Counted from the first letter of the stretch, positions 29,391 to 38,331 are shown. The stretch: DNA of 64,000 bases from Streptomyces sp. HUAS MG91 (GCF_040529335.1 NZ_CP159534.1:5456001-5520000); one strand, 5' to 3'. The notes: generated from the letters alone by a model not told the origin. Program-made: numbers and translations.

Positions 29391-29477
29391 TACGCCGAGG
29401 TCCCTCGTCCGTAACCCGCGTAGACCTACCCTTGCTCTACGTAAGTGCGTGATGACTGCGCAGGAAGGGAGCGGACA

Positions 29478-30227
29478 ATGAGCAACCCCGAGGGCACGCG
29501 ACGTCCCAAGGAGCAGCGGACGGGACCGGTGGTCCGCCGCCGTGACCAGGTCCAGCCCGGGACGAGCGACCAGCGTCTGCTCGACACGGAGGGCCCGTCG
29601 GGCTGGGTGCACACCGACCCCTGGCGGGTGCTGCGCATCCAGTCCGAGTTCATCGAGGGCTTCGGCACGCTCGCCGAACTGCCGCCCGCGATCAGTGTGT
29701 TCGGCTCCGCCCGCACACCGCAGGACTCGCCGGAGTACGCGGCGGGCGTCGAGATCGGAAAGGCGCTGGTGGAGGCCGGTTTCGCGGTCATCACCGGCGG
29801 CGGTCCCGGCGCCATGCAGGCCGCCAACCAGGGCGCCGTGGAGGCCAAGGGCATCTCGGTCGGCCTCGGCATCGAACTGCCCTTCGAGCAAGGGCTCAAC
29901 CAGTACGTCGACCTCGGTCTGAACTTCCGCTACTTCTTCGTGCGGAAGACGATGTTCGTGAAGTACGCCCAGGGATTCGTCGTGCTGCCCGGCGGCCTCG
30001 GCACCCTGGACGAGCTGTTCGAAGCGCTCACCCTCGTCCAGACCACCAAGGTCACGCGCTTCCCGATCGTCCTGTTCGGCACGCAGTACTGGAGCGGACT
30101 CGTCGACTGGCTGAAGAACACGGTCATCGCCCAGGGCAAGGCCAGCGAGGCCGACCTGCTGCTGTTCCACGTCACGGACGACGTGGAAGAGGCCATCACG
30201 CTGGTCACCAAGGAGACCGGAAAGTGA
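29478..30227 (+). CDS. LOG/TIGR00730 family Rossmann-fold protein
   Basis: 249 aa; ATG at 29478 behind GGAAGGGAG. The family signatures FGSARTP, ITGGGPGAMQAAN and LPGGLGTLDELFEAL (the PGGxGTxxE nucleotide-monophosphate site) are all present. LOG proteins hydrolyse cytokinin nucleotides, and some act as pyrimidine or purine 5'-nucleotide nucleosidases; the physiological role here is unknown. An N-terminal extension of about 60 residues precedes the fold, as in M. tuberculosis Rv1205, which also lies between dapE and folP2. Confidence 0.9.
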   Translation: MSNPEGTRRPKEQRTGPVVRRRDQVQPGTSDQRLLDTEGPSGWVHTDPWRVLRIQSEFIEGFGTLAELPPAISVFGSARTPQDSPEYAAGVEIGKALVEAGFAVITGGGPGAMQAANQGAVEAKGISVGLGIELPFEQGLNQYVDLGLNFRYFFVRKTMFVKYAQGFVVLPGGLGTLDELFEALTLVQTTKVTRFPIVLFGTQYWSGLVDWLKNTVIAQGKASEADLLLFHVTDDVEEAITLVTKETGK

Positions 30228-30242
30228 CGGTCTGACGCGCGG

Positions 30243-31103
30243 TCACGCCAGTCCCCGGCGGGCGACCGCCGGGGGCCGGTGGCCCGCGATGGACGCCACC
30301 ATGTCCAGCACCTGCCGCGTCTCCGCGACCTCGTGCACCCGGTAGACCTGCGCGCCCAGCCACGCCGACACCGCCGTCGTCGCCAGCGTCCCGATGACCC
30401 GCTCCTTGACCGGCTTGTCGAGCGTCTCGCCCACGAAGTCCTTGTTGGACAGCGACACGAGCACCGGCCAGCCCGTCTCCACCATCTCCGGAAGGCGGCG
30501 CGTCGCCTCCAGCGAGTGACGCGTGTTCTTCCCGAAGTCGTGGCCCGGGTCGATCAGCACCGACTCGCGCGCCACGCCGAGCGACACCGCCCGCTCCGCG
30601 TACGAGACCGTCACGTCCAGGATGTCCGCCATCACGTCGTCGTACGTGACCCGGTGCGGCCGCGTACGGGGCTCCGCGCCGCCCGCGTGCGTGCACACGA
30701 TGCCCACCCCGTGGCGTCCCGCGACCTCCGCGAGCTTCGGGTCGACGCCGCCCCACGCGTCGTTCAGCAGGTCCGCGCCCGCTTCGCACACGGCCTCGCC
30801 GACCTCGTGCCGCCAGGTGTCGACGCTGATGATCACGTCGGGGAAGCGCCGCCGCACCTCCGCCACGAAACCGACGGTGCGCCGCGCCTCCTCCGCCGCG
30901 TCGACCTCCTCGCCGGGACCGGCCTTCACCCCGCCGATGTCGACGATCATCGCGCCCTCGGCGACGGCCTGTTCGACCCGCGCGAGCGCGGGCTCGTCCC
31001 GGAACGTGGCGCCCTGGTCGTAGAAGGAGTCGGGGGTCCGGTTCACGATCGCCATGATCACCGGTTCGTGCGCGGCGAACTCGTGCCGGCCCAGCCTGAG
31101 CAT
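30243..31103 (-). CDS. folP: FolP2-type dihydropteroate synthase homologue
   Basis: 286 aa TIM barrel. The start at 31103 is preferred because an AGGAG element lies a few bases upstream; an ATG at 31145 lacks one. It has the DHPS pterin-binding layout, but the canonical NVTPDSFSDGG is NRTPDSFYDQGATF and the phosphate-loop (ST)RPG region reads GGVKAGPGE. These changes are those of M. tuberculosis FolP2 (Rv1207), which I recall as lacking demonstrable DHPS activity. The neighbours (LOG protein, DivIVA protein, tag) are also those of Rv1207. It is therefore likely a paralogue with another or unknown function. Confidence 0.88.
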   Translation of the reverse strand: MLRLGRHEFAAHEPVIMAIVNRTPDSFYDQGATFRDEPALARVEQAVAEGAMIVDIGGVKAGPGEEVDAAEEARRTVGFVAEVRRRFPDVIISVDTWRHEVGEAVCEAGADLLNDAWGGVDPKLAEVAGRHGVGIVCTHAGGAEPRTRPHRVTYDDVMADILDVTVSYAERAVSLGVARESVLIDPGHDFGKNTRHSLEATRRLPEMVETGWPVLVSLSNKDFVGETLDKPVKERVIGTLATTAVSAWLGAQVYRVHEVAETRQVLDMVASIAGHRPPAVARRGLA

Positions 31104-31248
31104 CCCTGTGACTCTCCTCTGGATCCCACTGCAATCACGTATCAACGGTCGCCTGCGACCTTAACCGTCAGTGCGGCATGGCACGATCGGACCCTGACGG
31201 TTCCGGGTCGCGTGCAGACCGACCCGGTCGAGCCAGGGGACGGCACAG

Positions 31249-31644
31249 ATGGTCATGTTCTTGTTTCTGGTCGCCGCGCTCGTCGTGGTGGTCGCGGCGG
31301 TGACACTCGCGATCGTCGGCGGAGGCGACGGCGGCACACTGCGCGACGAACCGTCCCAGTTCTACGCGGACCCGCTGCCGCACGACCGCCCCGTCGGCCC
31401 CGCCGACGTGGACGCGCTGCGGCTGCCGACCGCCGTGCGCGGCTACCGCATGGCGGAGGTCGACGACGCGCTGAACCGTCTCGGCGCGGAGCTCGCCGAG
31501 CGGGACGCCCGCATCACCGAGCTGGAGTCGGCGCTCGCCTCGACCCACGCGCAGAGCCGGCAGCAGCCGTTCGACCGCCGGCCCGACAGCGGCTTCGCCC
31601 CGCCCGGCGGATATCTGGACGAGCCGGGGGAGGGGCACCGGTGA
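31249..31644 (+). CDS. DivIVA-domain membrane protein
   Basis: 131 aa. An N-terminal transmembrane helix (FLFLVAALVVVVAAVTLAIV) is followed by a DivIVA-type motif with LPTAVRGYRMAEVDDALNRLGAELAERDARI, a short coiled coil, and a Pro/Gly-rich tail. DivIVA domains bind curved membrane and recruit polar-growth or division proteins, but this one is short and membrane-anchored. Its stop overlaps the tag start by 4 bases (GTGA). Equivalent in position to Rv1209. Confidence 0.88.
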   Translation: MVMFLFLVAALVVVVAAVTLAIVGGGDGGTLRDEPSQFYADPLPHDRPVGPADVDALRLPTAVRGYRMAEVDDALNRLGAELAERDARITELESALASTHAQSRQQPFDRRPDSGFAPPGGYLDEPGEGHR

Positions 31645-32240
31645 GCGAGCCGACCGGTGCCGCGATCCCCGGACCCGACGGGAAGCCGCGCTGCCCCTGG
31701 GGCCTGTCCACCGAGGACTACGTCGCGTACCACGACACCGAGTGGGGCCGCCCGGTCCACGGCGACGACGCGCTCTTCGAGCGGCTCAGCCTGGAGGCCT
31801 TCCAGTCCGGGCTGTCCTGGATCACGATCCTGCGCCGCCGCGAGACCTTCCGTGCCGCCTTCGCCCACTTCAAGATCGCGGACGTGGCCGCCTTCACCGA
31901 CGCCGACCGCGAGCGCCTGCTGGCCGACCCCGGCATCATCCGCAACAGAGCGAAGGTCGACGCCACGCTGTCGAACGCGCGGGTGCTCGCCGACTGGCCC
32001 GCCGGCGAGCTCGACAGCCTCATCTGGTCCTACGCGCCGGACGCCGCCGACCGCCCCGCCCCGCGGCTGCTGTCCGACGTACCGGCGATCACCGACGAGT
32101 CGAAGGCCCTGTCCAAGGAGCTGAAGAAGCGGGGCCTGCGCTTCGTCGGCCCCACCACGGCGTACGCGCTGATGCAGGCGTGCGGGCTGGTCAACGACCA
32201 CTTGGCCGACTGCGCGGCCCGCACGGCCGTCAGGCCCTAG
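31641..32240 (+). CDS. tag: DNA-3-methyladenine glycosylase I
   Basis: 199 aa from GTG 31641. Tag removes 3-methyladenine from alkylated DNA. Zinc-snap residues are visible: Cys in RCPWG and His in YHDTEWG at the N-terminus, with His and Cys of NDHLADC at the C-terminus. The catalytic Glu/Trp region FQSGLSWITILRRRETF is intact. Its TAG stop (32238-32240) lies within the CTAG flank of the MITE that begins immediately after. Corresponds to Rv1210. Confidence 0.94.
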   Translation: MSEPTGAAIPGPDGKPRCPWGLSTEDYVAYHDTEWGRPVHGDDALFERLSLEAFQSGLSWITILRRRETFRAAFAHFKIADVAAFTDADRERLLADPGIIRNRAKVDATLSNARVLADWPAGELDSLIWSYAPDAADRPAPRLLSDVPAITDESKALSKELKKRGLRFVGPTTAYALMQACGLVNDHLADCAARTAVRP

Positions 32241-32417
32241 GGCCTGTCTCTCAGATCCCTCCTGCCTCGCGACGCCTGGCACGCACTCTCGCCGCACCAG
32301 GTACAAGGCCGAGTACGTCCAGTACGAGGCCTCGCACCCGGCACGCCGAGAGCACGCACCAGACGCCGCGAGGCCCGCCCTCCGGGCGGACGGAGGGATC
32401 TGAGAGACAGGCCCTAG
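32237..32417. mobile_element. MITE-like hairpin element with 22-bp perfect terminal repeats and CTAG flanks
   Basis: Positions 32241-32262 and 32392-32413 are perfect 22-bp inverted repeats (GGCCTGTCTCTCAGATCC...). Each is flanked by CTAG (32237-32240 and 32414-32417), consistent with a duplicated target. Inside, 32266-32300 and about 32342-32376 form a second, imperfect inverted pair, so the whole 173-bp element is one long hairpin. It encodes no transposase. The CTAG flanks carry the stop codons of the two convergent neighbours. Confidence 0.8.
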
Positions 32418-33217
32418 CGCCCCAGGTACTTGGGCTTCTCCTTGGAGATGAAGGCCTGCACCGCGATGGCGTGGTCCTCGGAGACCCCGGCCCGCGCCTG
32501 GAGCTCGTCCTCCTTGTCGAGGGCCTCGTCGAGGGAGTGGTCGGCGGCGTAGGCGACCGACTCCTTCAGCGCGGCGTAGGCGACGGTCGGCCCGGACGCG
32601 AGCAGCAGCGCGAGCCTGCGGGCGGTCTCCGCCAGCTCGGCGGCGGGCACGATCTTGTTGACCGCGCCGATCTCGAAGGCTTCCTGCGCCGAGATGGTGC
32701 GCGGGAACAGCAGCAGATCCGTGGCCCGGCCCGGCCCGACGAGCCGCGGCAGCGTCCACGAGACACCCGAGTCGGCGGTCAGCGCGACACCCGCGAACGA
32801 CGTGTTGAACGACGCCGTGTCCGCGACGATCCGGTAGTCCGCGCAGAGCGCGAAGCCGAAGCCCGCGCCGGCCGCCACGCCGTTCACCGCCGCCACGACC
32901 GGCTTCGGCATCTTGGTCAGTGCCCGCACGATCGGGTTGTAGTGCTCGCGCACCGTGTTCATGGTGCGGCCCTGGCCGTCCTCCCGGTCCGCCATCAGCG
33001 AGCCGATGTGCTCCTTGAGGTCCTGCCCCACGCAGAACGCGCGGTCACCGGCCGCGGTGAGCAGCACCGCCCGCACGTCCTCGTCGGCGGCCGCCGCCTG
33101 CACCGCGTCGCGGAGGGCGACCTTGGCCTCGGTGTTCATCGCGTTCATCGCCTCGGGGCGGTTCAGCGTGATGGTCGCGAGCCCGTCGCTCACCTCGTAG
33201 AGCACGGCGTCGGCCAT
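32414..33217 (-). CDS. Enoyl-CoA hydratase/isomerase family protein
   Basis: 267 aa crotonase-fold protein acting on acyl-CoA thioesters. Oxyanion-hole segments AFCVGQDLKEH and NGVAAGAGFGFALCADYRI are present, along with the LPRLVGPGRATDLLLFPRTI segment typical of PaaG-like members. At the second acid/base site the residues are SGVSWTLP, with no Glu of the classic two-Glu hydratase, so isomerase or another crotonase activity is as likely as hydration. ATG at 33217 with a GGAGG element upstream (33221-33227 region). Its stop lies in the MITE flank. Confidence 0.88.
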   Translation of the reverse strand: MADAVLYEVSDGLATITLNRPEAMNAMNTEAKVALRDAVQAAAADEDVRAVLLTAAGDRAFCVGQDLKEHIGSLMADREDGQGRTMNTVREHYNPIVRALTKMPKPVVAAVNGVAAGAGFGFALCADYRIVADTASFNTSFAGVALTADSGVSWTLPRLVGPGRATDLLLFPRTISAQEAFEIGAVNKIVPAAELAETARRLALLLASGPTVAYAALKESVAYAADHSLDEALDKEDELQARAGVSEDHAIAVQAFISKEKPKYLGR

Positions 33218-33537
33218 GGGAGCCTCCTATGCGGTTGCTTAGTCGTCCGTGCACAGCATGACGGAGAACACGACGCGCGGAACGCCCCCGGCATGTGACC
33301 TGCGTCAAACAATTCCGTCACGGAAGAGGCGCGAGAGCGGCGTAGTATCGCAGCCACATCCCCGAATTGAGTGGTTTTGCTCAAGCGCGTTGCGCAAGCG
33401 ATGCCTGCCGATGTTGGTCATCGGGTCCTGCGATGCGGGATAATGGCCTAGAAGCAATGTGTTCGATGCCGGTGATGAGTGCCCGTTCAGGGGGCCGTCG
33501 GCGCTGATGTGAGCTGGTTTCAGGAAGGGGAACGAGC
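33218..33537. promoter_or_regulatory. 320-bp leader region upstream of the DUF3117 gene
   Basis: Divergent spacer. A candidate promoter for the rightward gene is TTGGTC (33414-33419) with GATAAT (33439-33444) at 19-nt spacing, which would leave an untranslated leader of about 85 nt. Two 11-bp direct repeats TTGC(T/G)CAAGCG lie just before it at 33377-33387 and 33390-33400. No ORF here looks coding. Confidence 0.45.
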
Positions 33538-33705
33538 ATGGCGGCCATGAAGCCGCGAACGGGTGACGGCCCGCTCGAGGTGACCAAGGAGGGGCGGGGC
33601 ATCGTCATGCGCGTTCCGCTCGAAGGCGGCGGTCGGCTCGTGGTCGAGCTGACGCCGGACGAGGCAGACGCCCTCGGCGACGCCCTGAAGAAGGTCGTCG
33701 GCTGA
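33538..33705 (+). CDS. DUF3117 small protein (55 aa)
   Basis: 55 aa, ATG at 33538 with the RBS GGAAGGGGA. The sequence with KPRTGDGPLEVTKEGRGIVMRVPLEGGGRL-type beta strands (seen in parts) and a C-terminal helix DEADALGDALKKVV is the DUF3117 family, almost invariant in actinobacteria (M. tuberculosis Rv1211). It is small, soluble and without known function. A good terminator with a T-run follows. Confidence 0.92.
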   Translation: MAAMKPRTGDGPLEVTKEGRGIVMRVPLEGGGRLVVELTPDEADALGDALKKVVG

Positions 33706-33727
33706 CGCGAAAGCGACCATACCTTTT

Positions 33728-33764
33728 CGACCGCCCTGGCACACATCCGGTGCCGGGGCGGTCG
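33728..33764. terminator. Intrinsic terminator after DUF3117 gene
   Basis: Fifteen-position stem (33728-33742 / 33750-33764) with one U-G wobble, followed by GTTTT: the only hairpin in the window with a clear T-run. Confidence 0.85.
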
Positions 33765-33895
33765 TGTTTTACCAGGTGAGAGGGGGTGCTCGCAGCTGTT
33801 CGGCGGGGATGGTGACGGTCCCGCCAGGGGCGCGGGGACCAGCGCGACCGGCCATGACGGACGCGCAGCCCGCAGACGACCGGACCGCCCCCTGC

Positions 33896-34528
33896 CTACC
33901 GCTTCACGGCGCAGAGCAACCCGTCTCCGACGGGCAGCAGCGAGGACACCAGCTCCGAAGACTCCCGCACGGCCCGCAACAGCTCGCGCAACCGCACGAC
34001 CTCCACCGGCTGCGGCCCCGAGTCCACGGTCCGCCCGTCGGCGAAGACACCCTCGAAACAGACCAGCCCACCCGGCCGCAGCAGCCGCAACGATTCGGCG
34101 AGATACTCCAGCGACTCCATCCGGTCCCCGTCGCAGAAGACGAGGTCGTACCCGCTGTCGGCGAGGCGTGGCAGCACGTCGAGCGCCCGCCCCGGGATGA
34201 ACCGGGCCCGATTCGCGGCGAAGCCGGCCGCCCGGAACGCCTGCCGCGCGAACTGCTGCCGCTCCGGCTGCGGATCCACCGTGGTCAGCACGCCGTCGGG
34301 CCGCATGCCGTGCAGGAGATGGATTCCGGACACGCCGGTGCCCGTACCGATCTCGGCGACGGCCTTGGCCTCCACGGTGGCAGCGAGCATCCCCAGGGCC
34401 GCGCCCGCGCCGGGTGACACCGAGCGCAGCCCCGCGTCCCGGGCCCGGTCCCGGGCCCAGCGCAGTGCGTCGTCCTCGGCGACAAAGGCGTCGGCGAACG
34501 CCCAACTCGTCTGCCGGTTGCCGGTAAT
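33896..34528 (-). CDS. O-methyltransferase family protein with apparent ATT start
   Basis: 210 aa SAM-dependent methyltransferase of the methyltransf_24/O-methyltransferase_3 type: motif [11 protein letters not shown], motif [20 protein letters not shown], and [12 protein letters not shown]. In-frame ATG/GTG/TTG codons are absent between an upstream stop near 34607 and GTG 34420. Starting at 34420 would delete the N-terminal helices that the family has. AGGAGAGG precedes ATT at 34528 by about 5 nt and the first residues [14 protein letters not shown] match the Streptomyces family start as I recall it. M. tuberculosis homologue Rv1220c, also divergent from sigE. Confidence 0.82.
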   Translation of the reverse strand: MTGNRQTSWAFADAFVAEDDALRWARDRARDAGLRSVSPGAGAALGMLAATVEAKAVAEIGTGTGVSGIHLLHGMRPDGVLTTVDPQPERQQFARQAFRAAGFAANRARFIPGRALDVLPRLADSGYDLVFCDGDRMESLEYLAESLRLLRPGGLVCFEGVFADGRTVDSGPQPVEVVRLRELLRAVRESSELVSSLLPVGDGLLCAVKR

Positions 34529-34581
34529 GGCCCTCTCCTGTCCCCGTGGTTGCCTGCGCGTGACTTTATCCGTTGGTGGCG

Positions 34582-34607
34582 GGAACTCGCAGATGGGACC
34601 GGGCGTT
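34582..34607 (+). promoter_or_regulatory. ECF-type promoter candidate for sigE
   Basis: GGAAC at 34582-34586 and CGTT at 34604-34607 are 17 nt apart, the classical ECF sigma -35/-10 pair. It lies about 130 bp upstream of the sigE start and would allow autoregulation. Confidence 0.55.
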
Positions 34608-34739
34608 CAGAAGAGCAGGGGGAAAGAGCGGGACGAAGCGGGGGAGAGCGGGATGGCGACAGCGACAGAACCGGTGGCCCGGAGCCGACCGGCAAATCTG
34701 AGTAAAAACGCTTATCCGGAGCTAACGGGCGAGGTGGCT

Positions 34740-35519
34740 ATGGTAGGGGCTCCACTGGACACCACCAGAGCCGACAGGGGAGGTGCGGCTGCGCCTGTGG
34801 ATCGGGGAGGAGTGCTGCGGCGCTTTCTCAGGTCGGCGGGTGAGCCGAAATCTGTGACCAACACCGCTGACCGATTCCGCACCACTGACTCCGCGCAGCA
34901 GACCGCGACCTTTGCCGCTGACGCGGAATCTCAGGCGTGGACTCCGCCCACATGGGAGGAGATCGTCAGCACGCACAGCGGCCGGGTGTACCGGCTCGCC
35001 TACCGCCTGACCGGCAATCAGCACGACGCCGAAGATCTCACCCAGGAGGTCTTCGTCCGCGTCTTCCGCTCGCTGTCGACGTACACGCCCGGCACCTTCG
35101 AGGGCTGGCTGCACCGCATCACGACGAACCTGTTCCTGGACATGGTCCGCCGCAAGCAGCGCATCCGCTTCGACTCCCTGGGCGACGACGCCGCCGAGCG
35201 CCTGCCCAGCCGCGACCCCTCCCCGCAGCAGGTCTTCAACGACGCGCACTTCGACGCCGACGTCCAGCAGGCGCTGGACACCCTGGCGCCCGAGTTCCGC
35301 GCCGCCGTCGTCCTCTGCGACATCGAGGGACTGTCGTACGAGGAGATCGCCGCGACCCTGGGCGTGAAGCTGGGCACGGTCCGCAGCCGGATCCACCGTG
35401 GCCGCTCACAGCTGCGCAAGGCCCTGCAGCACCGCTCGCCGGAGGCCCGCAAGGAGCGCCGCACGCTCGCGACGACGGGGGCGATCCCTGTCCTCGGAGG
35501 AGGGGGCGCGACCGCGTGA
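34740..35519 (+). CDS. sigE: ECF RNA polymerase sigma factor, orthologue of mycobacterial SigE
   Basis: 259 aa from ATG 34740 with GAGGTGG upstream; an ATG at 34653 is a possible alternative. After a variable N-terminus of about 75 residues, region 2 begins at [34 protein letters not shown], the -10 recognition helix includes [20 protein letters not shown], and region 4 has [29 protein letters not shown]. Context (anti-sigma factor, HtrA, TatB) identifies it with M. tuberculosis SigE (Rv1221), the envelope-stress sigma factor; this is not the gene called sigE in S. coelicolor. GTGA overlap with the anti-sigma gene. Confidence 0.93.
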   Translation: MVGAPLDTTRADRGGAAAPVDRGGVLRRFLRSAGEPKSVTNTADRFRTTDSAQQTATFAADAESQAWTPPTWEEIVSTHSGRVYRLAYRLTGNQHDAEDLTQEVFVRVFRSLSTYTPGTFEGWLHRITTNLFLDMVRRKQRIRFDSLGDDAAERLPSRDPSPQQVFNDAHFDADVQQALDTLAPEFRAAVVLCDIEGLSYEEIAATLGVKLGTVRSRIHRGRSQLRKALQHRSPEARKERRTLATTGAIPVLGGGGATA

Positions 35520-36502
35520 GTGGATCACGTCTCAATCCTGCCGACCGCCATCTCGCCGCCGCCGACCAGCACCTGGGGGACAGGCTGGCCGCGTTCGTCG
35601 ACGGCGAGCTGGACCACGACGCCCGTGAGCGCGTCCTCGCCCACCTGGCGACCTGCGCCCGGTGCAAGGACGAGGCCGACGCGCAGCGCCGCGTCAAGAG
35701 CGTCTTCGCCGAGGTGGCCCCGCCGCCGCCCAGCGACAGTTTCCTCGCCCGTCTCCAGGGCCTGCCCGCGGGCGGTGACCCGGACGACGACGGGACACCG
35801 TTCGGCGGCGCCGGCTTCGCCACGGGCCGGGCCTTCGGCAATGTCCGAGGTTTGGGGAACGGCGTGTTCGACGTCGACGCCGAGCCCTTCCGCCACGTGA
35901 CCTCCGGCGCCCACGCCGCGGTGCTCCCCGCGCAGCACGGCTTCCGCATCCACGAGGTGAGCCGCGACCGGCACGACGACCGGGCCTCGCGCGGGCGCCG
36001 GTTCGCGTTCGCCGCGGCCGGGGCGGTCTCGCTCGCCGCGATCGCGCTGGGCGGTGTCACGTCCGGCGTCCCCTCGGACACCTCCGACGCCCGGGGCACG
36101 GGAGGCGGCGGCAACAGCAACGTCACGCCCCTGCGCAGCCAGGCGGCCGGCGCCGCGTCGACGCCCGAGGCCCAGCGCCGCAGGTCGCTCTCCCCGCTGC
36201 TCGGCCAGAGCGGCGGCGCCCTCGCCGCACCGGTCTCCTCGACCGGATCGAGCGCCCCGCTGCTGCCGGGGGGTGGCCACGCGGACAGCGCCGACTATCC
36301 GTTCTCCACCCCGATGCTCTCGGCGGCGGCCCGCATGACCCCCCTCATACGTCCCGCCGCCACCGTCCCCGTGGTCTCGCTCGCGCTGAATCCGCACACG
36401 TCCTCCGAGGTGACCGGCCTCGGCCTCGCGGAGGAGTCGACCCTCGCCGCGACCCCGACCGCCGTGCCGACGGTCTCCTCGCGCCCGTCCTCCGCCCGCT
36501 GA
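35516..36502 (+). CDS. Zinc-finger anti-sigma factor (RseA-like)
   Basis: 328 aa from GTG 35516 overlapping the sigE stop. The N-terminal zf-HC2/ZAS domain has [24 protein letters not shown], giving the HxxxCxxC zinc site that binds cognate ECF sigma factors. A single transmembrane helix is visible at about 163-183 ([19 protein letters not shown]). The outer 145 residues are Ser/Ala/Pro-rich. It would hold SigE at the membrane and release it on envelope stress. Much longer than M. tuberculosis RseA (Rv1222) because of the extracytoplasmic tail. Confidence 0.9.
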   Translation: MSGSRLNPADRHLAAADQHLGDRLAAFVDGELDHDARERVLAHLATCARCKDEADAQRRVKSVFAEVAPPPPSDSFLARLQGLPAGGDPDDDGTPFGGAGFATGRAFGNVRGLGNGVFDVDAEPFRHVTSGAHAAVLPAQHGFRIHEVSRDRHDDRASRGRRFAFAAAGAVSLAAIALGGVTSGVPSDTSDARGTGGGGNSNVTPLRSQAAGAASTPEAQRRRSLSPLLGQSGGALAAPVSSTGSSAPLLPGGGHADSADYPFSTPMLSAAARMTPLIRPAATVPVVSLALNPHTSSEVTGLGLAEESTLAATPTAVPTVSSRPSSAR

Positions 36503-36642
36503 GCCTGCCCGACAGCCCTTCGCCGGACCCTGCGAACCTGATTCAATCCAGATGAGACCGCGTCCCGGGCAGCGCCCCGGGCTGCGCGGGCGGGAGCCGG
36601 CGGTGACGTGCCGCGGGCCGGGTGCGGGGAGAACAGCGGGAC

Positions 36643-38331
36643 ATGGACGAGGGCAAGCCCACAAAGGCCAAGTGGTGGAGCCGCCCCCGACCGGACACGG
36701 GGCGCCCGGCGGACGACGACGGCGACTGGCATCTGCCGGCACCCGCGGTGGCCTCCGGCGGTGGACCCGAGCCGGTGGTCGTGGGACCCGCGGCAGACGG
36801 GGCTGACGCGTCAGGCAGGTCCGACGTGTCCGGCGTGACCGACGCGACCGACAGCTCGGCCGAGTTCGGCGGGCCGGACAAGTTCGGGGGGCCGGACAGG
36901 CCCGATGCGTCCGGTGACGCGTCCGGCGCCGTCCCCGATGCCGTTCAGGGTGCCGTGGCGGCCCCTGAGACCCTCGTGGACGCCGCCCCTCCGGTCTCCG
37001 GTCCCTCCGGTCCCTTCTCCGTCCCGGAGTCCGCTCCCGAGCCCCCGGGCGAGAAGTACACCGATGTGCCGTACGGGGCGCCGGGACCCTGGGCGCCCGC
37101 GCCCCCGGTTCAGCACCCCGTTCCGGTGACGGCTCCGATGCCCGCCGCGCCCTGGCAGCAGTACGACCCCTGGGCGGGGCCCGTCTCGCTGTCGCAGAGC
37201 GGCGCGCCCGTCGGGGCGAGGCCGCGGCGCGGGCGGCGCGGCCTGGTGCTCGGTGCCGTACTGATCGCGCTGGCCTCCGGCGGAGTCGGCGGCGCCATCG
37301 GCTCGTACCTGGAGCGCAACGGCGGGACGGACGTCGAACTCCCGCAGGCGGGCGCCGAGTCCACCCATCGGGCGCCCGGCAGCGTCGCGGGCATCGCCGC
37401 CAGCGCGCTGCCCGGCGTCGTCACCATCCACACCAAGGGCTCGTCGGAGCAGGGCACCGGCACCGGCTTCGTCCTCGACAACCGCGGTCACATCCTCACC
37501 AACAACCACGTCGTGGACCCGGCGGGGACCGGCGGTGAGATATCGGTCACGTTCGCCGGAGGGGAGAGCGCCCGCGCGAAGGTCGTCGGGCACGACACCG
37601 GCTACGACCTCGCCGTCATCAGGGTCGACCACGTGCGCGGCCTCAAGCCCCTGCCGCTCGGCAACTCCGAGAGCGTGCAGGTCGGCGACCCGGTCGTGGC
37701 CATCGGCGCCCCCTTCGACCTCGCCAACACGGTCACCGCGGGCATCATCAGCGCCAAGGACCGGCCGATCACGGCGGGCGGCGAGAAGGGCGACGGAAGC
37801 GACGTCAGCTATGTCGACGCCCTCCAGACCGACGCGCCCATAAACCCGGGCAACTCCGGCGGACCCCTGGTCGACTCCAAGGCCCGGGTCATCGGCATCA
37901 ACAGCGCCATCCGCTCCGCCGACGGCGGCGCGGAACTGGACGGCGGCCAGTCCGGCTCCATCGGCCTCGGCTTCGCCATCCCGATCAACCAGGCCAAGCG
38001 CGTCGCCGAGGAACTGATCAACACCGGCAGGGCCACCCACCCGGTCATCGGCGTCACCCTGGACATGGACTACACGGGCGACGGCGCGCGCGTGGGCACC
38101 AAGGGCAACAGCGGCGGCTCGTCCGTCAGCCCCGGCGGGCCCGGCGCCCGGGCCGGGATCCAGCCGCGTGACGTGATCACCGCGGTGGACGGGGTCCGGG
38201 TGCACTCCGGCGAGGAACTGATCGTCAGGATCCGCTCCCACCGCCCCAAGGACAAACTGGTCCTCGCGGTCGAACGGGACGGAAAGGAACGCGAGGTGTC
38301 CCTGGTGCTCGGTTCGGCCGACGGCAACTGA
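36643..38331 (+). CDS. htrA: HtrA/DegP-like trypsin-fold serine protease with PDZ domain
   Basis: 562 aa from ATG 36643, RBS GGGGAGA. Residues 1-195 are acidic, Pro-rich and cytoplasmic; a transmembrane helix (LVLGAVLIALASGGVGGAIGSYL) at about 197-220 places the protease outside. The catalytic triad is His289 (NNHVV), Asp322 (GYDLAVIRV) and Ser405 (PGNSGGPL). A PDZ domain occupies the last 110 residues (RAGIQPRDVITAVDG). It degrades or refolds misfolded envelope proteins and follows the sigma/anti-sigma pair as Rv1223 does, so it probably belongs to the SigE response. Confidence 0.94.
   Translation: MDEGKPTKAKWWSRPRPDTGRPADDDGDWHLPAPAVASGGGPEPVVVGPAADGADASGRSDVSGVTDATDSSAEFGGPDKFGGPDRPDASGDASGAVPDAVQGAVAAPETLVDAAPPVSGPSGPFSVPESAPEPPGEKYTDVPYGAPGPWAPAPPVQHPVPVTAPMPAAPWQQYDPWAGPVSLSQSGAPVGARPRRGRRGLVLGAVLIALASGGVGGAIGSYLERNGGTDVELPQAGAESTHRAPGSVAGIAASALPGVVTIHTKGSSEQGTGTGFVLDNRGHILTNNHVVDPAGTGGEISVTFAGGESARAKVVGHDTGYDLAVIRVDHVRGLKPLPLGNSESVQVGDPVVAIGAPFDLANTVTAGIISAKDRPITAGGEKGDGSDVSYVDALQTDAPINPGNSGGPLVDSKARVIGINSAIRSADGGAELDGGQSGSIGLGFAIPINQAKRVAEELINTGRATHPVIGVTLDMDYTGDGARVGTKGNSGGSSVSPGGPGARAGIQPRDVITAVDGVRVHSGEELIVRIRSHRPKDKLVLAVERDGKEREVSLVLGSADGN

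Noticed and set aside
33896..34420. Shorter methyltransferase start at GTG 34420
   Set aside because: It would remove the N-terminal helices before motif I, and it lacks an RBS, whereas the ATT has one.
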